Assembly: GCA_045654025.1 (NCBI GenBank)
Contig: JAZOMO010000045.1
Location: 1 to 38,563 of the forward strand
Direction of reading: 5' to 3'
From: Scatosoma sp045654025
GTDB lineage: Bacteria; Bacillota; Clostridia; Christensenellales; Borkfalkiaceae
Length of the DNA: 38,563 bases
Position numbers and translations under genes: made by a program. Positions 30,342-38,217 of this stretch are shown here, piece by piece. How positions within the stretch are numbered: position 1 is the stretch's first letter; the number at the start of each line of letters is the position of its first letter. The notes beneath the pieces are model-generated. The model did not search any database, was not told where the DNA came from, and worked only from the letters and a program-made list of their open reading frames with translations.

Positions 30342-30601
30342 AATAATTAAAGAACTGTGCCACGGAAACATCATGCCGCAAGAGGACAGCCTAACCAACT
30401 CACCGAAGCTGTAAAGAACTGCTTAGCTACATGGCAAGACATTACAAGGAACTCGAAAAGAGCTTCTCGAACGAGCAGAAAGAAACCTTTGAAAAGTTTC
30501 ATGATTGCTGGCGCGAATATATGAGTCTTATCGAAGCCGCCATCTTCGAATATGCATTTAAACTCGGCATGAGTTTGGCTATCGATGTGTTGGCTGAGTA
30601 A
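30338..30601 (+). pseudogene. Frameshifted DUF6809-like small protein
   Basis: Pieces in three frames add up to one protein: IIKELCHGNIMPQED, then PNQLTEAV, then KELLSYMARHYKELEKSF and on to a stop at 30601. The EEL-Y/H-GNI-P start and the GF/FKLG-hydrophobic end are features of the DUF6809 family, common on Clostridial mobile elements. At least two single-base indels, plus a stop after codon 2, break it. GGAGG precedes the original ATG at 30338. Confidence 0.6.
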
Positions 30602-30603
30602 CA

Positions 30604-30638
30604 AAAATCACCACAGATTTATTGTCTGTGGTGATTTT
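30604..30638. terminator. Bidirectional terminator ending the SEFIR gene
   Basis: Perfect 14-bp stem AAAATCACCACAGA / TCTGTGGTGATTTT with a 7-nt loop. It stands between the pseudogene and the stop codon of the SEFIR protein. Confidence 0.85.
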
Positions 30639-30644
30639 CAATGT

Positions 30645-33311
30645 TTAATCTATCCAACCAATAGATTTTAGATCGTTTTTTAGCCAGTTAAAAACGATTT
30701 TTTTCAACGGAAATTCATTAAAAAGCTCTACTAGTTGAGAGTGAAGTGTAACAGAACATAATTCAGCATTGGAAACCCTATACCTGTCTATAGATTCTTT
30801 GATTTCGCCAAAAAATTTCATATACTCTTCGTGTTCGCTTTTCCTTTCCTCAATAACAAGTTCGTTGTCTTCGGTCGATTGTTTGCAAAGTAAATACCAT
30901 TGAATGCAGGGATGTTTTTCATTACCTTGCAAGTAATAGCTAATCTTTAATTTTGCAGGAAACATTAAATATAATGGCATGGTGTTACGCAGAGAGTTAA
31001 AAATATCATCAACTAGTTTTTGGTATGCTGTTAATGCTTTACCATAGACGCAACGAACAAGCTCCAATTGCTTTTTATAACTATACAAATCCCAAACCCA
31101 TCCGCCATTTGTAAGTTCAATATCGGGACGAGTATGTGGATATTTTAAGTGCGTTTCTCCAATTGACTCTAATTTTTCAATTTGCTCAAAAAAGAGATTA
31201 ACAGAAAAAGCAGAATGCTTCTTAATCGAAGCCATCCTAAATCGTTTATAAGGAGATAATGTCGATAGTTCTATATCTTCACGATATAATGACCCCTTGT
31301 TCAAAAAAGAACGTGCAATGTCGTAAAAAACTTCTTCTTTCAAATCAGGCACATTCAGAAACGAAGGAGAGCTCTCTATAAATTTTTTTAGATTATCTGA
31401 CAAATACTCAAAAGTATATATCCATGGCCAAACGGAAGATTTTATAACGCCTTTGGATATTAGATTCATTGGTATTTGCGGAACATCATGAGCAACTATG
31501 TAAGGAACTCCTGTATTTCGTTGCTCCCAACATAAGCAAATACTTGAACGTTGAACTCGAGAAACTATAATATGAAATGTGGATAATTGTTCTCCGTCCA
31601 TTGGCGCAATCACTTTTGAGATGTTACCAAGCGATTTTATCCAAGTGTTCATACAGGTTAAAATCATTTCGGCACATTGTTCATCAGAGGGGAGACTCTC
31701 TATATATTCATTTATGATGTTATCACGAATGATTTTTGAAGCAATCCCCGGATAAGTTTCCACTATTCTAGAAAAAATTGATTTCGACTCTTCAAAAGAA
31801 AGATTTCCAAATAGAATCATGAGAGGATATCGCCAACGAATTATGGACGCATCCGTCTTTACAATTTCTTCAACATCAAGGTAGTGATTGCGAATTGCTT
31901 CGGCGGCAAGCCATTGTGGAATAATAGGCAACCCAAATGATATATAATCTCCATCCAACTGCAGAAGCCCAGTAGAGAGAATATCGGCGAGTTTGATAGA
32001 GATATCCAATTCAGAAATTAAGATTTTATTCATCTGGTTGTTTATATACTTAACAGATAATTTTTTTAATTGCTCAAGAATTGTATCGCTATAATTTATA
32101 GATGCTATACTTTTTGTTATGAGAAACTTTATTAAATCTTGTTTTGAAGTGATGATATTTCCGGATTTTATAAGGTATTCACCAACCAATATTGCGAAAA
32201 ACGGGTTTACTATTGTATCTTGGAATTTATCTCCTAATGCTCTAATTCTAGCTTCAGGGATTTGATCACCCACGATCTTTTTTATTAAACCAAAGCTCTC
32301 ATCTAAAGAAAAATCTCGAATCTTTATTGTATTGCACCTTTCATCAATAGCAGTATTCGGACGAGAGGAAACTACAAATCTAACTTTTTCATTACACGTT
32401 TCGCATAAAATTATAGATTCGATAAGTTTTCTTGCAGAATGATAGCTAACTTCATCCAATCCGTCAATAAAGAAAATTGTTTCGACGGATATCTCGTTAA
32501 TCTCAAGATATCTATCCAAAGTTATATTATTTGGTATATCAACTGCTGATATTAAAAAGGCTGGTTGCTCTTTTTTGAGTTGTTGCAAATAAAGTATAGA
32601 TAGTGCCAATGATTTTCCTGAACCGAAATCTCCGATTAGATATCGACTTCTTTTATCGCCTTGTGGGAGAATATAATTAAAAGCATTGGTTGCCAACATA
32701 GAATCAAGTATTTCTTGAGATTTTTCTCTAGATAATCCGTTCGAAATAAAACGAGCCAAACACTTGTTTTTAATATTTTTAATTTGCTTATCTTCCGCTG
32801 ATATGATGCCTAAATCTTGCTGTAACGTCTTAATCGGTACAATAGTGCCCAACTCAGGTTTTGTGATTTTTTGCTGATGGGTCAATCGAGCATATAAGTT
32901 TACAAAATCATTATTATTTGAAATTGTATAGCGAGTATAGGAAAGAAGTACAAGAGGAATCAAAGAAGTATCGTTATTATCGTCTATAAACACAGGAATA
33001 AATTTATCATTTACTTCTGCTTCATAAATTATATCCGTAATTAATCTTCCCTCAAATTTAGCACCTTTTCCCGTTCCTATTGGCTCTCTTTGTTCAAATC
33101 TATTTTTGTACTTTGCAGAACATACACATATAACAAATTCTGACTCTAAAATGTTTTGCACCATATATGTAGGCCAACCAAGTGATGGCGTTGGTGTGTA
33201 CTTATCTAGTTCAGCATCAACTCCCAATCTCCTTAGATTGTCCGCAAAGTTTTTTACTTTTTCAGAATGGTCTGCGTTATCTTGCGAATAGCTAATAAAT
33301 ACTTTTCCCAT
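30645..33311 (-). CDS. SEFIR-domain STAND NTPase, putative immune effector
   Basis: 888 residues. Residues 1-140 are a SEFIR domain (KVFISYSQDNADHSEKVKNF, then LRRLGVDAELD and SEFVICVCSAKYKNRF), the TIR-like fold that serves as NAD-depleting effector or adaptor in bacterial immunity. Residues about 180-420 are a STAND/NACHT-type NTPase: Walker A IGDFGSGKS (226-234), Walker B TIFFIDGLDEV (278-288), sensor RFVVSSRPN (311-319). Residues 450-888 are helical without repeats I can name and probably sense the trigger. It begins 22 bp after the putative endonuclease gene, with GGTGG before ATG. The DNA is clearly AT-richer than the core, a sign of transfer. Avs-like or bSEFIR-like function is inferred. 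Confidence 0.82.
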   Translation of the reverse strand: MGKVFISYSQDNADHSEKVKNFADNLRRLGVDAELDKYTPTPSLGWPTYMVQNILESEFVICVCSAKYKNRFEQREPIGTGKGAKFEGRLITDIIYEAEVNDKFIPVFIDDNNDTSLIPLVLLSYTRYTISNNNDFVNLYARLTHQQKITKPELGTIVPIKTLQQDLGIISAEDKQIKNIKNKCLARFISNGLSREKSQEILDSMLATNAFNYILPQGDKRSRYLIGDFGSGKSLALSILYLQQLKKEQPAFLISAVDIPNNITLDRYLEINEISVETIFFIDGLDEVSYHSARKLIESIILCETCNEKVRFVVSSRPNTAIDERCNTIKIRDFSLDESFGLIKKIVGDQIPEARIRALGDKFQDTIVNPFFAILVGEYLIKSGNIITSKQDLIKFLITKSIASINYSDTILEQLKKLSVKYINNQMNKILISELDISIKLADILSTGLLQLDGDYISFGLPIIPQWLAAEAIRNHYLDVEEIVKTDASIIRWRYPLMILFGNLSFEESKSIFSRIVETYPGIASKIIRDNIINEYIESLPSDEQCAEMILTCMNTWIKSLGNISKVIAPMDGEQLSTFHIIVSRVQRSSICLCWEQRNTGVPYIVAHDVPQIPMNLISKGVIKSSVWPWIYTFEYLSDNLKKFIESSPSFLNVPDLKEEVFYDIARSFLNKGSLYREDIELSTLSPYKRFRMASIKKHSAFSVNLFFEQIEKLESIGETHLKYPHTRPDIELTNGGWVWDLYSYKKQLELVRCVYGKALTAYQKLVDDIFNSLRNTMPLYLMFPAKLKISYYLQGNEKHPCIQWYLLCKQSTEDNELVIEERKSEHEEYMKFFGEIKESIDRYRVSNAELCSVTLHSQLVELFNEFPLKKIVFNWLKNDLKSIGWID

Positions 33312-33333
33312 GTATATCCACCATTTTGATTCT

Positions 33334-34167
33334 CTAATTTTCTTCTGATTTTAAATTATTAATATCGTATCTGTCACCATAAATTTTCAAAATATCTCTC
33401 GCAAAGGTATCGAATCCCAAGGTTGCATACTCAATTTGGAAGTTTTGAGAGATGAGTCCGGCAGTCTTAAGCTCTGCGCTGTTACGGAAAAGTCTCGGCT
33501 GCGCTGCATTGAAATCAACAACCAAAAGTGCACACCTTTCATACATATACGGTTGATCTCCAACAGCTCTGTTGTTAATGGAGTTGAAGAAGCTAATATA
33601 CTTTTCAATATCAGTTTGATGACGCTTAAAAGCAACACGATTATGAGCAACTTCAGCATCATCGTACTCATGTGTAGGAATGAGATAGACTTCGCCCAAT
33701 ACCACTTCAGGATAGCGCATATGTAAATTGAGGGCTTCTGCAAAAGTTCTTTCAAAAAGTGTGTCGGCATTCTTTGCCAAACTGCTCATTTGACTACGGA
33801 CATTGATAACCAAAGTGTTGGTGGAATATTCGTGTCCATAGGGATCTCTCTTGTTTTGGAATGCCATTGGCCCCCAATTGATAGTAAGTGGCGCCTTTGA
33901 GACGTTTGAAGGGATAACGCACACATCTTGATCCTTCTGCTTCAGGAAGCCTGCGAGCTTAATTTCAGGTTTTGTTTGATGAAAATGCGGATAAATATTT
34001 GCAGGAGCTACACCTTGTTGCTGCAACTCGTACTTAACAGCATCGTGAATTAAGTTAATGAGTGCGGAGGAACGAATCATAGATTCCTTACCTTTTGCAC
34101 CGCCCGTTAGAATAGATTGTTCAATCATATTCTTGAAAATTACCAACTGATTATCAATAAAAGACAA
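33334..34167 (-). CDS. Putative restriction endonuclease partner of the methyltransferase
   Basis: 277 residues. I do not recognise the family firmly. The segments GFLKQKDQDVCVIP (73-86), LVINVRSQMSSLAKNADTLFERTF (119-142) and GEVYLIPTHEYDD (158-170) look like the core of a PD-(D/E)XK-type nuclease, but I cannot assign catalytic residues with confidence. The size, and a place right after an adenine methyltransferase, fit a type II restriction enzyme. The start is TTG at 34167, with GGAGGAG 6 nt upstream. It has its own promoter, whose -10 is covered by a perfect palindrome, and shares its transcript with the SEFIR gene. Confidence 0.58.
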   Translation of the reverse strand: MSFIDNQLVIFKNMIEQSILTGGAKGKESMIRSSALINLIHDAVKYELQQQGVAPANIYPHFHQTKPEIKLAGFLKQKDQDVCVIPSNVSKAPLTINWGPMAFQNKRDPYGHEYSTNTLVINVRSQMSSLAKNADTLFERTFAEALNLHMRYPEVVLGEVYLIPTHEYDDAEVAHNRVAFKRHQTDIEKYISFFNSINNRAVGDQPYMYERCALLVVDFNAAQPRLFRNSAELKTAGLISQNFQIEYATLGFDTFARDILKIYGDRYDINNLKSEEN

Positions 34168-34184
34168 AATCGACTCCTCCTAAG

Positions 34185-34207
34185 TATAATTATTCACAAT
34201 AATTATA
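34185..34207. promoter_or_regulatory. Palindromic operator over the endonuclease promoter
   Basis: TATAATTATT-CAC-AATAATTATA: perfect 10-bp arms with a 3-bp centre. The outer six bases on the minus strand are the TATAAT -10 box; with a 17-bp spacer the -35 would be TATACA (34225-34230). Binding here would block expression of the nuclease and SEFIR genes. Confidence 0.6.
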
Positions 34208-34260
34208 TCAGAAAAAGTCGAATTTGTATATAGTTTTTATATAAACAATTCTGTGTTTTT

Positions 34261-36084
34261 TTATAAATTCAAATTATATTTTGAAATCAGATAGCTATCA
34301 AGCTCAGAAGAAGTCATTCCGGTCATTAGGATTTTTTCATCTTCCGAAAAAAACGGAATAGAAAAGCGTTCAATATATTTTTTTTGGTAGCAGTAGTATC
34401 CACCTTCAATAGAGTAGCTCGTATTGCTAACATAGTATTGCATAATATACGAGTTCAAAATACGAGATAACAACGACAAGTCTATATAGTCAGGTTCAAA
34501 TACTGCGTATCCGTTACAGAAGAAGGCATATTCATCCTCAATTAAGGTGAAACGAGGATACCCGGCAAAGGTAGGAAATAATAGTTTGTTACCATATTTA
34601 TTCAATCCTTGAGTCCTGCCGTAAGCATACCAAGCAACAGGGTTGCCTTTACCTTTATCTCTCTTATCGAGTTCTTCTTTTCTCGACAAAAGATACTTGT
34701 AAGTAAGAGGAAACGAAATCTTCAGTTCATCTTCGGGAATAATCTCAAATCCGTTTGGTCCTTTTTTGTAAGGAAAAATAATGTATCTGCATACGCTGTT
34801 TATGTCATCGCACTGTTTAAGATCGGGAATCTTATATAATCGTTTGACGAGCATCGGTTCAACAACATATTTAACACCATCAACAGCTTTGTAATAGTCT
34901 TGTCCGTCAAAATCTACCATATAAACTTCATCACGTAGGGTAGCAATACCTGTTCGTATATTGTTTTTTATAATATAAGACTGCCCTTCAATTTTAGCCA
35001 AATTTGCAAGAGTGCCTTTATCCACCAATTTCCAACCATTAATATCTAACTTTTCGATATCAATAGTATTGAATGCTATATTTTTTAAACTCTGTTGAAT
35101 GTTGTCCGTTTTGCTAAGAACACAATACTCAACTTGTTGTGAGTTAGATTTTCCAAGTTGAATAATGCAATTATATGTTCTTACAGGCTTGAAAACCATG
35201 TTATCAGCAAAATCAATAATTCGCTCCAAATAATTTTTTGTTGTGAGAAGCTTTCTTAGTCCTTCCGCAGCTTTAATGGTTAAAAAGTTGTTCGGTACGA
35301 TATAACTTAAATTCCCTTTTGAATGCAAAAATTCGAGTGCATGTTCGATAAAGGCATAAAAAATATTATAGACGCCTTTTTGAGTTGTAGTAAAAGTTTT
35401 CTTTAAAAAACTGGTCGTATCCTTACTCATATCATGAGGATTTACATAAGGAGGATTACCAATTATATAGTTAAATGAAGGCACCGAAAAAGCGTTGCTC
35501 CACTTAATTTTTAAACTATCGGAACAAATCAGGTGTGGCGAAAGATTTTTATTTGATTCACCATTCAACAAGGTATAAACATGCAATATTAATTTGCACC
35601 TGCGAGTATTTACATTATCCACATCAATCCCATAGATGCAATTATTAATTATATCAGTAAGACTTAAATTGGTTTGCCTCTGAATACATTCAATAGCGCT
35701 GATTAAAAAAATCCCACATCCACAGCTTGGATCAATTACTCGTGTTTGAATGTTAACGTTTTTGATTACAGAATCGGATATATAATCTGCTATATATTTT
35801 GGAGTAAAAACAATTCCATTTTCCGTAATATTGTCTTTTTCTAAAAGCGATTCGAAAAACTCAATAAATAATTCAATATCCAATGGAACTGAAAGTTTAT
35901 TAAATTCATTTAATAAAGATAAATCGTGTTTGTTTTCATACCTCAAAAAATCATCAGCATAATAAAATTTTAAATTTTGTTTTTTTGAAACATAAGCGAT
36001 TAAAGTTGCTTCAATTATTTCGTCGGAGAATCCTTTAGATGCCTGAAGCATAGCATGTATATATTGTAATTTATTTTCCGTCAT
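34261..36084 (-). CDS. Eco57I/TaqI-like N6-adenine DNA methyltransferase
   Basis: 607 residues. Motif X NGIVFTPKYIADYI (89-102), motif I VIDPSCGCGIFL (116-127), motif II YGIDVD (151-156) and motif IV IIGNPPYV (207-214) give the gamma-class N6-adenine order. The C-terminal 300 residues form a target-recognition domain ending with YYVSNTSYSIEGGYYCYQKK-like specificity features. It lacks the N-terminal nuclease found in fused type IIG enzymes, so a separate nuclease is expected; the next gene, 93 bp on, is the candidate. ATG at 36084 has AAGGAA upstream; its own promoter is at 36110-36138. It should protect host DNA at the system's site. Confidence 0.88.
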   Translation of the reverse strand: MTENKLQYIHAMLQASKGFSDEIIEATLIAYVSKKQNLKFYYADDFLRYENKHDLSLLNEFNKLSVPLDIELFIEFFESLLEKDNITENGIVFTPKYIADYISDSVIKNVNIQTRVIDPSCGCGIFLISAIECIQRQTNLSLTDIINNCIYGIDVDNVNTRRCKLILHVYTLLNGESNKNLSPHLICSDSLKIKWSNAFSVPSFNYIIGNPPYVNPHDMSKDTTSFLKKTFTTTQKGVYNIFYAFIEHALEFLHSKGNLSYIVPNNFLTIKAAEGLRKLLTTKNYLERIIDFADNMVFKPVRTYNCIIQLGKSNSQQVEYCVLSKTDNIQQSLKNIAFNTIDIEKLDINGWKLVDKGTLANLAKIEGQSYIIKNNIRTGIATLRDEVYMVDFDGQDYYKAVDGVKYVVEPMLVKRLYKIPDLKQCDDINSVCRYIIFPYKKGPNGFEIIPEDELKISFPLTYKYLLSRKEELDKRDKGKGNPVAWYAYGRTQGLNKYGNKLLFPTFAGYPRFTLIEDEYAFFCNGYAVFEPDYIDLSLLSRILNSYIMQYYVSNTSYSIEGGYYCYQKKYIERFSIPFFSEDEKILMTGMTSSELDSYLISKYNLNL

Positions 36085-36109
36085 ACATATATTCCTTGCG
36101 TTTTCTGGT

Positions 36110-36138
36110 ATATTAGCTCAAAAAATTCAATAAGTCAA
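36110..36138 (-). promoter_or_regulatory. Promoter of the methyltransferase gene
   Basis: Minus strand: TTGACT, 17-bp spacer, TAATAT. No palindrome covers it, unlike the nuclease promoter, so methylation would come first when the element enters a new cell. Confidence 0.65.
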
Positions 36139-36160
36139 ATCTTTTCGAAATTATTTTTAG

Positions 36161-36388
36161 AATAATTCGTTTACGGATCCTAAAATATTAACAATAGCTC
36201 AAACTGATAACTTATTAGCTTTTGTTCGATTTAATCAAGAATATGGCATCCACGTTCCATTTTTCGCGATTACGTTGTGGAAAAAGTTTCCTATTTCATC
36301 AGCTAATCCTAATCATATGCTGTCTTTCATTTTGAGAAATAGTTCTTCTCAACAAACAGCCATATCTGCTCCATCGAATTATCACTAA
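36161..36388 (+). pseudogene. Open frame without start, possible gene tail
   Basis: 76 codons open between stops with no usable ATG near its start; it reads FVRFNQEYGIHVPFFAITLW in the middle. The composition looks protein-like but in AT-rich DNA this length can occur by chance. No family recognised. Confidence 0.2.
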
Positions 36389-36511
36389 TGTAATTATATC
36401 ACGAAAATGTAAAAAAATCAATATCTTTAGTATAAAATCAAATTATCTTATTTGTTAAAATATATATGATAAAAAATTAAATAGATGTAAGTGCTACAAC
36501 ACTAAAGATAT

Positions 36512-36622
36512 AAAGACGCGTATTTATATACATACAAGCACGGCACATCCATCGTTGGCGAACGTCAATCGTTCGTTTTGTTGGTATGCCCTATGTGTAT
36601 GGAAGATACACGTCTTTTTTAT
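36512..36622 (+). terminator. Long branched hairpin with T-tail
   Basis: AAAGACGcGTAT (36512-36523) pairs with ATACaCGTCTTT (36606-36617) except one mismatch, enclosing GGCA/TGCC and a CGAACG-tcaat-CGTTCG tip, and ends in six T. About 106 nt in all. A terminator or a small structured RNA of the element. The stretch 36389-36511 before it is AT-rich with no gene seen. Confidence 0.5.
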
Positions 36623-37020
36623 TGCATCAAAAAACCAAACAGTGAAGACCAAATATTAGAGAGTAAAAACGCCCCACCGAATGACGCGACAACCGCGCTA
36701 CGACCGAATTTAGTCCACAAAAATATAGGGTAGAAAATAAGCAGGAGAAAGAGTATGCGTTGCGGAAGCAACGCTACTCGGTTCACAACAGCGGGCAATG
36801 CCAGCTGTTTCAAGGGATTCAGCGATTTCTGACACCTCAAAAAACAGTGCGTTGCGGAAAGGGGTATTGCGTCAACCTATGCGTTGCGGAGAGCAGAAAG
36901 CCAGGTTTTATAAGGAAAAACAGTGGGTTGTGCTATGCGTCGCGGAAAAAATTAATAATTCACCCAAAAAACGCTGGATATATTCTTGAACCTGTGGTAT
37001 GTTGTGGTTGCAAAAATAAA
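36623..37020. repeat. Repeat-bearing region upstream of the recombinases
   Basis: No gene. TGCGTTGCGGA or TGCGTCGCGGA occurs four times in the same direction, at about 36756, 36848, 36880 and 36936, three of them preceded by TA. The first copy is also a hairpin, GCGTTGC-ggaa-GCAACGC (36757-36774). Such direct repeats beside an integrase gene are candidates for its arm-binding sites. Confidence 0.55.
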
Positions 37021-37038
37021 AGTAAAGGAGAAAAAGCA

Positions 37039-38217
37039 ATGCCAAGCAAACGCAGACCGCAAGGTGACGGAACGATACGCAAACGCTCGGACGGACGATG
37101 GGAAGGACGAATCATCATTGGGCACAAGAAAAATGGTTCGCCGATATTCAAATCGGTGTTCGGCAAAACACAAAAATCCGCGCTCAAACAACTCCACCTA
37201 CTCATCGACCTATACCGAGACGTGGACTTGACGGAAGAATGCCGAATGACGCTCGGCGAATGGCTCGATAAGTGGCTCAACGAGTACATGGTATTCACAA
37301 TTAAGGAAAGCACCATCGACGGATACCGCAAGATGATAAACAATCAAATCAAACGCTTTCTCGGTGAGAAACAACTTGCCTATCTCACCACCGCCGACGT
37401 TCAAAAGTTCTACAATCACATCAAACACCACGGCAGAACAGACTTTCATCCCGTACATGGGTACGCCTTATCCGATAACATGGTGCGAAGCGTGCATATG
37501 GTTTTACACCAAGCGTTGGACGTCGCTGTGAAAGAAAGATTGATTGTCCGCAACCCAACGCATGGTACGACCATTCCCAAAACACACCGCACCGAAAAGC
37601 AGGTGCTCGATGATGAACAGCTCGATAAATTCCTAAACGCTATCCAACAAGAACCTTACTGGTATGATTTTTTCTATCTGGAAATCATGACGGGCTTACG
37701 CCGTGGCGAGATATGCGGACTCAAATGGAGCGACGTGAATTTTGCGGACGGAACACTCACCGTCAGACGTTCGGTAAGCAAAGGCTCGGGCGGTATTATT
37801 ATCGGGGAAACGAAAACAGATGCAGGCATGCGGAAAATTCTGTTGCCGAGAAGCGTAGCAACGTTGCTCCAAGAGAAACGCAAACACGCTGTCAGCGAAT
37901 GGATATTTCCGCACTACGCAAATCCGTCTGAACCCTTACACCCCGATACGGCATACCGAAAGCTCAAAGACTTGCTCAGCAAAGCGAACCTTCCGTCCAT
38001 ACGCTTCCACGACCTGCGCCATACCTTCGCAACGCATGCGATGCAAGGCGGAGTCGATGCCAAAACCTTATCGGGAATCCTTGGGCATACGGATGCAAGC
38101 TTCACGCTCGACACCTACACGCACGTGACAAGCGATATGCAAAAGAATGCGTCAGCTGTGGTCAACAATATGATGCAACAATTTTTAATCGGGGGAAACG
38201 CGAATGACAAAAAATAA
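37039..38217 (+). CDS. Tyrosine recombinase/integrase 1
   Basis: 392 residues, complete. N-terminal arm-binding domain (GDGTIRKRSDGRWEGRIIIG), SAM-like core-binding domain (TLGEWLDKWLNEYM), and a catalytic domain with all expected residues: Arg in TGLRRGEICGLKW, Lys in ETKTDAGMRK, HDLRHTFATH, GHTDASFTLDTYTHV with the nucleophilic Tyr. ATG at 37039 (MPSKRRPQG) has AAAGGAG upstream; a longer frame to 36760 lies in the repeat region and is rejected. Its last 14 bp overlap the second recombinase. Confidence 0.93.
   Translation: MPSKRRPQGDGTIRKRSDGRWEGRIIIGHKKNGSPIFKSVFGKTQKSALKQLHLLIDLYRDVDLTEECRMTLGEWLDKWLNEYMVFTIKESTIDGYRKMINNQIKRFLGEKQLAYLTTADVQKFYNHIKHHGRTDFHPVHGYALSDNMVRSVHMVLHQALDVAVKERLIVRNPTHGTTIPKTHRTEKQVLDDEQLDKFLNAIQQEPYWYDFFYLEIMTGLRRGEICGLKWSDVNFADGTLTVRRSVSKGSGGIIIGETKTDAGMRKILLPRSVATLLQEKRKHAVSEWIFPHYANPSEPLHPDTAYRKLKDLLSKANLPSIRFHDLRHTFATHAMQGGVDAKTLSGILGHTDASFTLDTYTHVTSDMQKNASAVVNNMMQQFLIGGNANDKK

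Noticed and set aside
36760..37038. Upstream extension of recombinase 1
   Set aside because: Covers the direct-repeat region and lacks a ribosome binding site, while ATG at 37039 has a strong one and starts the normal arm-binding domain.
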